In this document: piece after piece, positions 53,773-63,215 of the stretch
Layout of the letters: each line of letters opens with the position of its first letter
Numbering within the stretch: the stretch's first letter is position 1
Assembly: GCF_030915385.1 (NCBI RefSeq)
Contig: NZ_CP133268.1
Coordinates: forward strand, 5,182,001-5,246,000
Direction: 5' to 3'
DNA: 64,000 bases
From: Neobacillus sp. PS3-12
GTDB taxonomy: Bacteria; Bacillota; Bacilli; Bacillales; Cytobacillaceae
Notes under the pieces: model-generated
Seen by the model: only the letters and a program-made list of their open reading frames with translations
The model's database searches: none
What the model was told of the DNA's origin: nothing
Program-made: the position numbers and the translations under genes

Positions 53773-54783
53773 ATGGAAGATATTTATTCCATTCTTGATT
53801 TGATTGACCGTCCGGGTGGGAAGGTTTTAGCGACAATTATCGATGTTGAAGGGTCAGCCTATAAAAAAGAAGGTTCATCCATGATTTTTTTTGAAGATGG
53901 AACAAGATTCGGGACGATTAGTGCAGGTTGTCTTGAAGAGGACCTTGCATTAAAAGCGGCAGAGGTTTTAAAGAAAGGGACGGTTACCACTGTACATTAT
54001 GATATGAGTGATGAAGATGATTTATCCTGGGGGCAGGGTGCAGGCTGTAACGGAATAATTTCCATTCTTCTGGAATCAATCGATGAGAGATTAAAAACAG
54101 ATTTACAAAAATTAAAAAGGTATCTCAGTTTTAATATTCCCGTTTTGGTTTTTAAAAAAATGGGGGATTTAGGAGAATACTTGTTTCTGCCACGTCATGG
54201 CGAGCCGTTTGGCTGGTGGGAGGGTGAATTCCCAGAGGAATATTATGAAGCAAGAAGCGGAATGTTTCAGGATCAGCCTATATTTCAACATCTTTACCGT
54301 CCAAAACCACGTTTAATTATATTTGGTGCTGGACCCGATGTAAAACCACTTGTTTCGTATGCAGCCAATATTGGTTTTTCTGTTATCCTTTGTGATTGGC
54401 GGGAGGAATTTTGCAGTAAAAAGAATTTCCCCGAGGCAGATCGGTTTATCGTTGGATTTCCAAAAGAAATTCTTAAAAACCTAAGGTTCTTGCCAACCGA
54501 TTTCGTGATTATCATTTCTCACCATTTTCAGCGTGACCAGGAAATCCTTTTGAATCTTCCTGTAAAAAAAATTGGCTATATTGGTGTATTAGGACCAAAT
54601 GAGCGAACAAAAAGACTTTTACGGGACCATGAAATACCAGAATGGGTACACTCACCAGTTGGTATACCTATTGGGGCAAAGGGCCCGGAAGAAATTGCAA
54701 TCAGTGTTGTAGCTGAATTAATTATGGTGTGGAGAAAAACAGTCCGTCGAAATGTTGAAAAAGCGTGGACAGCCCAAAAATAA
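53773..54783 (+). CDS. pucA: XdhC/CoxI-family molybdoenzyme maturation factor
   Basis: A 336-residue protein; the N-terminal XdhC_CoxI domain has the conserved SAGCLEEDLA, the C-terminal domain a Rossmann motif LIIFGAGPDVKPL. XdhC inserts sulfurated molybdenum cofactor into xanthine dehydrogenase. In B. subtilis the counterpart is PucA. It is followed by FAD and 2Fe-2S subunits but not by the molybdenum subunit. The ATG has GGGAGGCG before it. Confidence 0.9.
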   Translation: MEDIYSILDLIDRPGGKVLATIIDVEGSAYKKEGSSMIFFEDGTRFGTISAGCLEEDLALKAAEVLKKGTVTTVHYDMSDEDDLSWGQGAGCNGIISILLESIDERLKTDLQKLKRYLSFNIPVLVFKKMGDLGEYLFLPRHGEPFGWWEGEFPEEYYEARSGMFQDQPIFQHLYRPKPRLIIFGAGPDVKPLVSYAANIGFSVILCDWREEFCSKKNFPEADRFIVGFPKEILKNLRFLPTDFVIIISHHFQRDQEILLNLPVKKIGYIGVLGPNERTKRLLRDHEIPEWVHSPVGIPIGAKGPEEIAISVVAELIMVWRKTVRRNVEKAWTAQK

Positions 54784-54811
54784 TTTGGAGGACAAAGGAG
54801 GGGCGGGTCTA

Positions 54812-55645
54812 GTGCTTCCATTTGATTTTGATTATTATAAACCAGCTACTTTGCAGGAAGCAATTGAGCTTTATTTGTCATTACATCAGCAGGGGAAACA
54901 GCCAAAGTTTTTTTTAGGAGGAACAGAACTGATCACATTAGGCAGAATTGATCTTCTCTATACCGAAGCGGCAATTGATTTAAAGAATATTCCTGAGGCA
55001 CATGTTATTCATGTTACGGATAATCAGCTTATCCTTGGCAGCGCCCTGACCTTAACTAAGATAGAAGAAGCTAATATATATCCACTTTTGACAAAGACCG
55101 TAAGAGAAGTGGCTGATCATACAGCTAGAGGAAAAATCACACTTGGCGGTAATATTTGTGCGCAAATCTTTTATCGGGAGGCTGTTTTACCATTTCTGCT
55201 GGCAGATAGTCAAGTTATACTTGCGGGACCTGAGGGAATAAGGAATGTGCCAATTAATGATATTTTTCATGAGGAACTAAAACTTAATCCAGGAGAAGTA
55301 CTAGTACAATTGGTTACGGATATGCAAGCGATTGAGGCTCCCTATATTAGTATTAAACGTCGCCAACAGTGGGAAACAGGTTATCCGCTTATTACCATTG
55401 CTGGATTAGCAATCAACAATAGAATCCGTATTGCCATTAGCGGGCTTTGTCCATTCCCATTTCGCTCGCTGGAGGTAGAAGGGTTGTTAAACAATCGGCA
55501 AATTTCAATGGAAGAAAGGATTGGAAAGGCAATTGAAATATTACCACAGCCAATTCTTGATGATGTAGAAGGTTCAGCAGACTATAGGCTTTTTGTATTG
55601 AAACATTTAATGTTTGACGTGATGAACGTACTAGGGAGTGGTTAA
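54812..55645 (+). CDS. pucC: Xanthine dehydrogenase FAD-binding subunit
   Basis: GTG 54812, about nine bases after AGGAGGGG, gives 277 residues with the FAD-binding fold of the molybdopterin dehydrogenase family (KPATLQEAIELYL, FFLGGTELI, the TLGGNICAQ segment) and the CO-dehydrogenase-type C-terminus. It sits 28 bases after the xdhC stop and two bases before the iron-sulfur subunit. Without the large subunit it could only act in electron transfer. Confidence 0.9.
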   Translation: MLPFDFDYYKPATLQEAIELYLSLHQQGKQPKFFLGGTELITLGRIDLLYTEAAIDLKNIPEAHVIHVTDNQLILGSALTLTKIEEANIYPLLTKTVREVADHTARGKITLGGNICAQIFYREAVLPFLLADSQVILAGPEGIRNVPINDIFHEELKLNPGEVLVQLVTDMQAIEAPYISIKRRQQWETGYPLITIAGLAINNRIRIAISGLCPFPFRSLEVEGLLNNRQISMEERIGKAIEILPQPILDDVEGSADYRLFVLKHLMFDVMNVLGSG

Positions 55646-55647
55646 TT

Positions 55648-56106
55648 TTGATTTCACATACAATAGATTTAAATATTAATGATGAAATTCGAAGTGTGAC
55701 AGTACGTTCAGGAGATACCTTGTTAATGGTTTTACGCGGAAGGTTAGGATTGACAGGGGCAAAACCTGGTTGTTTAAATGGTGATTGTGGTGCTTGTACA
55801 GTAAATACCGATGGCTGGCCAATGAAATCCTGCTTAATGCTGGCTGTAGAGGCAGTGGGGAAAAAAATTACGACGATTGAGGGCCTGAAAAATACAGCTA
55901 TTCAACGTGAATTTGTTGACCATTTTGCTTTTCAATGTGGTTATTGTACCCCAGGATTTATCATGAATTGCCACTCTTTAATAAGGCAGCATCCAAATGC
56001 AGATGACAAGACAATTAAGGAGTGGCTGGAGTCCAATATATGCCGCTGTACAGGTTACAAGGAAATTGAAGCGGCTGTAAAATCAGTATTGAAAAAGAAT
56101 AAATAG
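55648..56106 (+). CDS. pucE: Xanthine dehydrogenase 2Fe-2S subunit
   Basis: TTG 55648, eight bases after AGGGAGTGG, gives 152 residues: a plant-type ferredoxin domain with CLNGDCGACTV and a second domain with FQCGYCTPGF and CRCTGYKEI, each holding one [2Fe-2S] cluster. Together with the FAD subunit it forms the small-subunit pair of a xanthine dehydrogenase-type enzyme. The usual partner, the molybdopterin subunit (pucD/xdhA), is absent. Confidence 0.92.
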   Translation: MISHTIDLNINDEIRSVTVRSGDTLLMVLRGRLGLTGAKPGCLNGDCGACTVNTDGWPMKSCLMLAVEAVGKKITTIEGLKNTAIQREFVDHFAFQCGYCTPGFIMNCHSLIRQHPNADDKTIKEWLESNICRCTGYKEIEAAVKSVLKKNK

Positions 56107-56120
56107 TAAATGTTTACTAA

Positions 56121-56155
56121 TAAAAATAGGCCGAACAAGGTTCAGCCTATTTTTA
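56121..56155. terminator. Bidirectional terminator
   Basis: TAAAAATAGG(C)CGAAC and GTTC(A)GCCTATTTTTA arms; between convergent puc and pbp genes. Confidence 0.8.
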
Positions 56156-58219
56156 ATGCGATTTCCCCCTTAATTCGAAGTACTTATCTAGCACTCTCCG
56201 TCCAATCTTGACATTAATTCGATTGTCCTTTTCTCCTTGAAAGGCCCAAGGTACTAGTACCGCCATCGCTACTTCAGGTTTGTTGCTTGGAGCATAACCT
56301 ACCAAACTAAGATTCATGACAGGCGGGGGCTCTTTACCGAATTTATTTCTTTGTGGTCCATCATAAAAGGCCTGAGCTGTTCCAGTTTTTCCTGCGGGAG
56401 AATAGGTTGTATCTTTGAAATATTCAAACGCCGTACCGCCAGGCTCTTGCATGACTTTTTTAAATCCAAGGTGCACCCGATCTAACCATTCTCTTTTTAC
56501 ATCAATACTGTTAAGGACAGTTGGATGTATTTCTTTAAGAACTCCTCCGATTTTGTCTGTTCCATCTTGAGGTTCCCGTAACTGTTTTACCAAAAATGGC
56601 TTCATCCTATACCCGCCATTTGCGATCGTAGAAACATATTGAGCCAACTGCATGGCTGAATAGGTATCATACTGCCCGATAACAAGATCGAGCATAAACC
56701 CAGGAAGGTTACTGGTACCTTTTAAACCACTTTGTTCATTTGGAAGATCAATCCCTGTACGTGTGCCAAGTCCAAATGCAGCAAAGTGATTTCTTATTTT
56801 TTCCATGGCATTGGGATCTCCAAGTTTCAGAGGTTTGTTAAATTCATAGCAGCCTTTTGCTACTCTGATGGCAGTATGGAACATATAAACATTTGATGAC
56901 TTTTTTAGAGCGTTAATATCATTAATAGTACCTAGGTAAGTATAAGATTTTTTTAACGGAGTCCCTTTAATTTTTAAACCTCGATCATCAAAAACAGTTC
57001 CTGGTAAAATTGCTCCTGTCTTATATCCTGTTAACACAGTAGCACCTTTGACAGTAGAACCAACATTATAGGTTGTTGTAAATGTTCCTAGAGCGTCATC
57101 ACTCATTTCAGTTTGTCCAGTTTGTTTATTCCGTTCTATTCTTTTTCCAGCCATTGTTAATATTTCACCGGTGTGTGGATCCATTAAGACAACATAAGCC
57201 CGATCAAGAAGGGTTGTTCTAGGGAACTTTTTTGCCGCCCACATTTCTTCTTCGATAATTTTTTCAACAGCCATTTGTAAATCCATATCAATGCTAAGGA
57301 CAAGATCTTTACCCCTATTTCCATCAGATATTACTTGAGATGCAATAACATTTCCACTAGCATCGGTTAAATTTCTTATTTTTGATTGATGACCATGTAA
57401 AACATCGTCATATTGCATTTCAAGATAACTCTTCCCAACACGCTCATTATGGCTGTAGCCTTTTGTTAAAAAATATTGGAGTTGCTCTCTTGGCAGTCCT
57501 TCATCTGATTTGGTTACAATCCCAATAACTGATTTAAGCGTTTCATTATATGCGTAGTACCGTTCCCAATCGGTTATGGTATCTACACCTGGAAGTGATT
57601 GTAGATTTTCACTCACAATAGCAAACTCATGAGGGCTGACCCCATCATTTTTTACGATATGGGGTGTGGTTTCATCGGCCAGATTGAATTCACGGTAAAT
57701 TGATAAGACTTCGAGATCATCCTGACTTAGCTGATTTAATTCATCATTGGTAATTCGGTTTAGTTTTAATTGATAAATTTCTTGATCAGATAATTGATTG
57801 ATTTTATAAAGTGCTTTTTCCTGTTTCGTTATTTTACCTTCTGCTAGCTTTGGATTTTTTAACATCCAAAAATCTTTTTTGTCACGCTCGGTAATTTTAT
57901 CTGTATTTTTATCAATTAATTGTGCAAGTCTTTCTGCAGTCTTTAAGATTTCTTCCTGGTTTGTACCGACTTTTCGATAGATAATTGCGCTTATGGGGGT
58001 GTTGTCGACAATGACTTTTTCATTACGATCTAGCATTTTTCCACGTGGTACGGGATTGGTAATCGTAAGATCTTCTTTACGTGCTAATTCACGTTTGAAA
58101 CTTTCACCATAAACAATTTGGAGCATTCCCAGGCGCAAGATTAGAAGAGAAAACAATAAAAAAACGCTAAAGATGATGACATTTAATCGGAATGGAGAAA
58201 CGGTAATTTTCTTTTCCAA
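56153..58219 (-). CDS. Class B penicillin-binding protein (transpeptidase)
   Basis: A 688-residue PBP with one N-terminal membrane helix (LNVIIFSVFLLFSLLILRL), a dimerisation/linker region and a transpeptidase domain: STVK near Ser 388, SSN (KKSSNVYMF) and KTGT (AGKTGTAQAF). Length and layout suit the PbpA/PbpH rod-shape PBPs of Bacillus. The start is a TTG after AAAGGATG. It faces the qox operon across a short intergenic region and shares a terminator with the puc genes. Confidence 0.92.
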   Translation of the reverse strand: MEKKITVSPFRLNVIIFSVFLLFSLLILRLGMLQIVYGESFKRELARKEDLTITNPVPRGKMLDRNEKVIVDNTPISAIIYRKVGTNQEEILKTAERLAQLIDKNTDKITERDKKDFWMLKNPKLAEGKITKQEKALYKINQLSDQEIYQLKLNRITNDELNQLSQDDLEVLSIYREFNLADETTPHIVKNDGVSPHEFAIVSENLQSLPGVDTITDWERYYAYNETLKSVIGIVTKSDEGLPREQLQYFLTKGYSHNERVGKSYLEMQYDDVLHGHQSKIRNLTDASGNVIASQVISDGNRGKDLVLSIDMDLQMAVEKIIEEEMWAAKKFPRTTLLDRAYVVLMDPHTGEILTMAGKRIERNKQTGQTEMSDDALGTFTTTYNVGSTVKGATVLTGYKTGAILPGTVFDDRGLKIKGTPLKKSYTYLGTINDINALKKSSNVYMFHTAIRVAKGCYEFNKPLKLGDPNAMEKIRNHFAAFGLGTRTGIDLPNEQSGLKGTSNLPGFMLDLVIGQYDTYSAMQLAQYVSTIANGGYRMKPFLVKQLREPQDGTDKIGGVLKEIHPTVLNSIDVKREWLDRVHLGFKKVMQEPGGTAFEYFKDTTYSPAGKTGTAQAFYDGPQRNKFGKEPPPVMNLSLVGYAPSNKPEVAMAVLVPWAFQGEKDNRINVKIGRRVLDKYFELRGKSH

Positions 58220-58311
58220 AATATTCTCACATCCTTTGGCAGTAATGATTCAGACTAGGATATTATTTCCACATTAAAATCAAATATGTATATAAAAGAA
58301 AGTAGGAAATG

Positions 58312-58353
58312 AAAAAAGCCAGCGGTCCTGATAAGTCAGGGGAGCTGGCTTTT
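58312..58353. terminator. Terminator of the qox operon
   Basis: AAAAGCCAGC and GCTGGCTTTT arms around about 20 bases, followed by AAATAG; ends qoxD. Confidence 0.75.
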
Positions 58354-58361
58354 AAATAGTA

Positions 58362-58652
58362 TTACATAGAGAATGACATTACCCATATGGATCCAAACAC
58401 TACTACGAGTGCAAGGAAAATGGCGTAATAAATATTTATTGCTTTGGCACCATCTTCTTCACCATCTTTTAAGTGCATGAACATAAAAAGCTGCATACCG
58501 GCTTGAACGAACGCCATGGTGCCGATTATATACATAATGGCCGTAACAGATAATGATGTCTTTAATGCGATGAAAAGTGCTGCAAAGGTTAACACTAAGG
58601 ATGCAACAAATCCATATACTTGGGTAACTGGGAATTTTTTTGAATGATCCAT
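58362..58652 (-). CDS. qoxD: Quinol oxidase subunit IV
   Basis: ATG 58652, after AAGGATGG, gives 96 residues with three membrane helices (FVASLVLTFAALFIAL, LFMFMHLKDGE, FLALVVVFGSIWVMS). This is the small assembly/stability subunit of the aa3-type quinol oxidase. Starts four bases after the end of qoxC. Confidence 0.9.
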   Translation of the reverse strand: MDHSKKFPVTQVYGFVASLVLTFAALFIALKTSLSVTAIMYIIGTMAFVQAGMQLFMFMHLKDGEEDGAKAINIYYAIFLALVVVFGSIWVMSFSM

Positions 58653-58656
58653 ATAC

Positions 58657-59259
58657 TTACACCATCCTTCCCAAATAAACAAAGGTAAAGATGAAAATCC
58701 AAATTACATCAAGGAAGTGCCAGTACAAGCCAATAATGAAAGTTTTGCGAGCTGTAACCGAATCAATACCTCGTTTAGCAATCTGCAGCATTACCATGAT
58801 CCCCCAGCCAATACCAAGGCTGACGTGCATTCCGTGTGTTCCTAACAGAGTAAAGAAGGCAGAGTAGAAAGCATTGGTTTGTAATGTTGCACCTTCATGA
58901 ACGTATTTGATAAATTCAGTAACTTCAAGTCCTACGAAAGATGCACCTAGCAATAGAGTTACACCAAACCAAGCTAAAAGACCTTTCTTGTTTTTACGAT
59001 GCATTTCATAAACGGCTAGTCCGCAAGTGAAACTACTAGTTAACAGGATAAGTGTTTCAGCCATAACACCATTGATTTCAAATAATTCTTTTGGTGAAGG
59101 CCCCCCCATTGTAGAACCTTTTAATACACCAAAGGTAGCAAAAAGAGTAGAAAACAAGATAATCTCTGCACCTAAGAAGATCCAGAAGCCAAGAATATTC
59201 AAACGGCTTTGTTCTGTTTGGTATTCAATTGAAAGCGAGTTATTGACATTAGCCGACAT
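58657..59259 (-). CDS. qoxC: Quinol oxidase subunit III
   Basis: A 200-residue protein with five helices and the subunit III hallmark GTHGMHVSLGIGW. AGAGGTGA lies inside the end of qoxB and the ATG overlaps the qoxB stop by 11 bases. Part of the qoxABCD operon. Confidence 0.95.
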   Translation of the reverse strand: MSANVNNSLSIEYQTEQSRLNILGFWIFLGAEIILFSTLFATFGVLKGSTMGGPSPKELFEINGVMAETLILLTSSFTCGLAVYEMHRKNKKGLLAWFGVTLLLGASFVGLEVTEFIKYVHEGATLQTNAFYSAFFTLLGTHGMHVSLGIGWGIMVMLQIAKRGIDSVTARKTFIIGLYWHFLDVIWIFIFTFVYLGRMV

Positions 59260-61228
59260 TATTATTCACCTCTTTATCGGTATTTCTCCAAGCAGTTTCA
59301 ATCCTTTTAATTTCATCTGTACGAATATGATAACCGTCATTGTTCTGGAAGGAACGGGTAATTAAACAGCCGATTATGCCGACAACTGTAACAAGAGCAG
59401 CGGTTTTTGCTTCAAAAATTAAGAAGAAACCGGCGACGCCTATGATCGTTGCTGTGATAAACGGAAGCCCTGAATTACTAGGCATATGAATTTCCTTAAG
59501 CTCAGTTTCGTCAAGTGTAAGTCCTTCTTTATTTTTCTTCATATACCAAAAAGCATCGAGAGATTTAACTTCTGGTACTTTTGCAAAATTGTAATATTGA
59601 ACAGGTGAAGCGGTTGCCCATTCAAGGGTTCTTGCATCCCATGGGTCGCTGCCGATATTGCGATCAGCATAGCGGGCACTCCAGTAGATGTTGTAAACGA
59701 ACGTAAGAATACCAACCATAAGGATTACTGCTCCAACTGCGGAAAGCATCATTAATGGCCCAAAACCGGTTGAAGCAGAGTACGTGTATGCACGTCTGAC
59801 TGCACCATCTAAACCAAGGAAGAACATTGGCATAAATGTTAAATTAAAACCAACCATTACAGACCAGAAAGCGGTTTTTCCGATTTTTTCGTTTAAAATA
59901 TGACCGAACATTTTTGGCCACCAATAATGTAAGCCAGCAAAGATGGCAAATACAACACCTGGAATTAATGTATAGTGGAAGTGTGCCACTAGGAATAAAG
60001 AGTTGTGATACTGATAGTCAGCTGCACCCATTGCAAGCATAACCCCGGTGATACCACCGATTAGGAATAACGGGATAAAAGCAAGTGACCACAGCATGGC
60101 TACTGTGAAGCGAATGCGGCCTTTACGCATTGTAAACAGCCAGTTAAACATTTTAACTCCAGTCGGAATCCCAATCATCATCGTTGTTACTGAGAAAATG
60201 GAGTTAACCGCAGGTCCTGCACCCATTGTAAAGAAGTGGTGTACCCAAACAATTACACTTAAAAAGGTAATTAAAATAATTGAAAAAATCATTGACTTGT
60301 AACCAAAGAGTACCTTACGAGAGAAGGTTGAAATAATCTCAGAATACATACCGAATGCTGGAAGTATTACAATATATACTTCAGGATGTCCCCATAACCA
60401 GAACAGGTTCGCCCACATCATTGCATTTCCACCGCCGCTGACTGTAAAGAAATGAGCACCAAAAATACGATCCATTGCTCCTAAAGCAAGTGCAACAGCG
60501 AAAATTGGAAATGTTGCCCAAATGATGATACTGGCAACAAAAGAAGTCCAAGTGAACATCGGAATTTTCATCCAAGTCATGCCAGGCGCTCTCATTTTTA
60601 TGATTGTCGTTATAAAGTTAATCCCGGTCATTAATGTTCCGATACCGGCAATCTGAACGGCAATAAAGTAGAAATTATTCCCGATCCCCGGTGTAAATTC
60701 TTTTCCTGCAAGAGGGAAGTAAGCTGTCCACCCAGCATCAGGTGATCCGCCAATAACAAATGAAAGGTTAAATAACATTGCTCCGGCAAAGGTTAACCAA
60801 AAGCTTAATAAATTTAATTGTGGAAAAGCAACGTCACGTGCACCGATTTGCAGTGGTATAGCCACATTCATTAAACCGATTAAAAAGGGCATTGCTGCAA
60901 ATAAAATCATAATAGTGCCATGGGTTGTAAAGACTTCGTTATAATGCTGTGCGTCCAGAAAGTGCTCATTTGGTGTAGCTGTTTGCGCTTTCATCAAGAT
61001 ACCGTCAATACCGCCTCGGGCAAACATGATAATCCCAACAAGGATATACATGATCCCAATACGTTTGTGGTCTACAGATGTAAACCATTCATTCCATAGC
61101 CATTTCCATTTCTTAAAATACGTTACGCCAACAAGAATACCAAGCATTGTTAAAACGATGGCAATTTGTGAACCAAAGATTAGTGGATCTCCGGTAATTA
61201 ATACTTTATCCCACTGAATTCCAAACAT
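59249..61228 (-). CDS. qoxB: Quinol oxidase subunit I (haem-copper oxidase)
   Basis: A 659-residue catalytic subunit. The haem a/CuB ligands are in THGTIMILF (low-spin haem His), WGHPEVYIVILPAFG (CuB His and cross-linked Tyr), HHFFTMG (CuB His pair) and FLVAHFHYTLIPG (haem His pair). Family length suits QoxB (extra C-terminal helices). It starts on the last base of qoxA (TAATG), with CGGAGGTG upstream. Uses menaquinol, pumps protons. Confidence 0.96.
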   Translation of the reverse strand: MFGIQWDKVLITGDPLIFGSQIAIVLTMLGILVGVTYFKKWKWLWNEWFTSVDHKRIGIMYILVGIIMFARGGIDGILMKAQTATPNEHFLDAQHYNEVFTTHGTIMILFAAMPFLIGLMNVAIPLQIGARDVAFPQLNLLSFWLTFAGAMLFNLSFVIGGSPDAGWTAYFPLAGKEFTPGIGNNFYFIAVQIAGIGTLMTGINFITTIIKMRAPGMTWMKIPMFTWTSFVASIIIWATFPIFAVALALGAMDRIFGAHFFTVSGGGNAMMWANLFWLWGHPEVYIVILPAFGMYSEIISTFSRKVLFGYKSMIFSIILITFLSVIVWVHHFFTMGAGPAVNSIFSVTTMMIGIPTGVKMFNWLFTMRKGRIRFTVAMLWSLAFIPLFLIGGITGVMLAMGAADYQYHNSLFLVAHFHYTLIPGVVFAIFAGLHYWWPKMFGHILNEKIGKTAFWSVMVGFNLTFMPMFFLGLDGAVRRAYTYSASTGFGPLMMLSAVGAVILMVGILTFVYNIYWSARYADRNIGSDPWDARTLEWATASPVQYYNFAKVPEVKSLDAFWYMKKNKEGLTLDETELKEIHMPSNSGLPFITATIIGVAGFFLIFEAKTAALVTVVGIIGCLITRSFQNNDGYHIRTDEIKRIETAWRNTDKEVNNNVG

Positions 61229-62226
61229 TAATTTTCACCTCCGGTTGTTGAATTGCATACTTTTGAATTATTGGTTTTTAAAGGTTCAGATGCTTGGCCA
61301 TCTATTTTCATGTTCATTGGCTGCTCTTTAGGCTCTTTAAAAATTTGTCCAGGATAGTCATGATTTTTGTAGAGTTCTGGGAAGGTGTAGGTTTTCGAAT
61401 CCATCTTAGAGTGGTCGACAAATGCAAGGTGTGTGTTTGAGAAAGTCTCGCGGCCAATATTGGATGGTTTTAATAAAGCAACATAGTTTTTTTCTGTTAA
61501 TTTAGGTGCTTTGTTTTTTACATCTGCGATCCATTTAGCAAAATCCTGTTGAGATTTGGCTTCGACGGTGAAGTCGTCTTGTGCATATCCTTTACCATTA
61601 AAGTTGGTGTTTTTACCGATATATTCACCAACCTGATCAGCTGTAAGGATCAATTGAGTTCGCATTTTCGCCATGCTGTATTTTTGACCACCTAATTCCG
61701 GTACCCAAAATGATTGCATCGTTCCTGCGGATGTAAGCTCAAATTTAACAGGTGTGCCAACAGGAATATTGACGTAGTTAACGGTTTCAATTCCTTGCTC
61801 AGGATAACTGAAAATCCATTTCCAATCTGCTGATGTAACATTAATTGTAATCGGCTTCTTATTTTCGTAGCCTTTTGGAACTTTTTCAAGGCTGTAGATG
61901 GTTGTAATAGTTGGAATGGTTAATAAAGTTACAATAATTACTGGGATCATTGTCCACGTTATTTCCAACTTTGTACTTCCATGTTCTTCAGGCTCGTAGT
62001 TTTTGTTATTTGCCGTTTCACGGTATTTCCAAACAAACACCACGAATAAAACAATTACAGCAACTACAATGATTGTCATTAGAAGTAGTGACCAGTTGAT
62101 TAAATGCATAATATCTCTTGCTGCAGGCCCTTTTGGATCGAACACTTTTAGAGTAGTGTCGCATCCGCTTAACAGTAAAATCGGAATAAGAGCTAAAGAT
62201 GAAATGAGTAAGCCCTTTTTGGACAT
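61228..62226 (-). CDS. qoxA: Quinol oxidase subunit II
   Basis: A 332-residue lipoprotein: the signal ends LLLSGC. Two N-terminal helices (residues 40-65, 90-110) precede a cupredoxin-like domain that lacks the CuA cysteine pair, as expected of a quinol oxidase. GGGGGAAGGA precedes the ATG. First gene of qoxABCD. Confidence 0.94.
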   Translation of the reverse strand: MSKKGLLISSLALIPILLLSGCDTTLKVFDPKGPAARDIMHLINWSLLLMTIIVVAVIVLFVVFVWKYRETANNKNYEPEEHGSTKLEITWTMIPVIIVTLLTIPTITTIYSLEKVPKGYENKKPITINVTSADWKWIFSYPEQGIETVNYVNIPVGTPVKFELTSAGTMQSFWVPELGGQKYSMAKMRTQLILTADQVGEYIGKNTNFNGKGYAQDDFTVEAKSQQDFAKWIADVKNKAPKLTEKNYVALLKPSNIGRETFSNTHLAFVDHSKMDSKTYTFPELYKNHDYPGQIFKEPKEQPMNMKIDGQASEPLKTNNSKVCNSTTGGEN

Positions 62227-62522
62227 TTAGTCCTTCCCCCCTCCATTGTTCAAAAATTGTAAAAATGTTTCTTTGGTGTTGTGACATTTTCCACTTACAA
62301 AATAGTATTTTTGTGAAATGGATGTTGTTTCCATGGTTGAATATTATCACAAAACTGTGAACGAAAATGTGACAATTTTTTGACATTTATTTGCAAAAAT
62401 ACCTCAATTCGAAATTATCTTAAAATAGCTAGTAAACTAGTTATGTCTTTGTTTTTTGAAATGATCATGAGATAATAATTGTGATTTTTAAAAAGAAATA
62501 CATAAGAATAGGAGCAATACCG
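62227..62522. other. qox promoter region with TTGTGA/TCACAA sites
   Basis: Divergent region between qoxA and the HesB-like gene. TTGTGA-type hexamers occur at about 62279 and 62311, their complement TCACAA at about 62347 and further TGTGA strings at about 62355 and 62369. Rex (NADH-sensing repressor) sites read TTGTGA-N6-TCACAA, so redox control of qox is possible; the spacing is not a textbook match. Confidence 0.4.
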
Positions 62523-62834
62523 ATGAAATGTAAAATTAATCGAAACGCTGCAAAAGAATTAAAGAAAATGCTGGCAAAAGAAGAGGCCGAAGGTAAGATG
62601 GTTCGGGTTTATGTCACCCATATGCACGGTGATCATGCTCATTATGATCTAATGTTGGACACTCCAACTGAAAACGACGAAGTGGTAAAGACGGATAAGG
62701 ATATTGACATAATCCTCGAAAAGGGACATGAATACTTAGATGGGGTTTGGATCCAATATTTTTATGTTCCCCAGGAAGAATGGGTTATTACAAATCCAAC
62801 TAAAGACGCAGATGGTCATGGACATCATCATTAA
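62523..62834 (+). CDS. HesB/IscA-fold protein with His-rich C-terminus
   Basis: ATG 62523 after AGGAGC gives 103 residues of the HesB/YneR family (iron-sulfur biosynthesis fold): MKCKINRNAAKELKKML, then a beta-rich core (WIQYFYVPQEEWVITNP) and a histidine-rich ending DADGHGHHH that could bind metal. It lacks the three conserved cysteines of true IscA carriers, so cluster transfer is not assured. Single gene with a terminator. Confidence 0.75.
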   Translation: MKCKINRNAAKELKKMLAKEEAEGKMVRVYVTHMHGDHAHYDLMLDTPTENDEVVKTDKDIDIILEKGHEYLDGVWIQYFYVPQEEWVITNPTKDADGHGHHH

Positions 62835-63215
62835 TTAGTATAAATAGAAAGAATGGGATAGGCTGCTGTATAAAATAACTAGCCGATAGGAACTAGTTAT
62901 TGTTATTCGGCCAATTCAAAATCATCATTTTTAATGATATAAAAAGAGAGCCGGAGATATTATTTGATATCTCTAGCTTTTTTTTATATATTTTTCATGA
63001 ATAGTTAGAATACTCCCGTTTAATATAAAATAATTATGTTAACTAGGGATTGCTACGAAACGCTGTTTTTATGTTTTCTAATATAACAAATGGGATTCCA
63101 AGGATAAATGTTTTAACGTTCTGGATAACTTGTTTTTTGTGTGAAAATGAACCAATATTGTCAAAGATTATCGATTATTGGTATTCGCTTTGTTAAATAA
63201 TAGTGATAAGGGGCT
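62835..63215. other. Gene-free region between HesB-like and M20 genes
   Basis: About 380 bases. After the HesB-like gene there is a terminator (62946-62988); the rest is AT-rich and must hold the promoter of the M20 gene. No other feature seen. Confidence 0.5.
62946..62988 (+). terminator. Terminator after HesB-like gene
   Basis: GGAGATAT and ATATCTC arms within AGCC...AGCT, then TTTTTTTT. Confidence 0.7.

Noticed and set aside
53773..56106. Carbon monoxide dehydrogenase cluster
   Set aside because: The three families also occur in CO dehydrogenase sets, but the CoxL catalytic subunit is absent and the gene order is that of puc/xdh.
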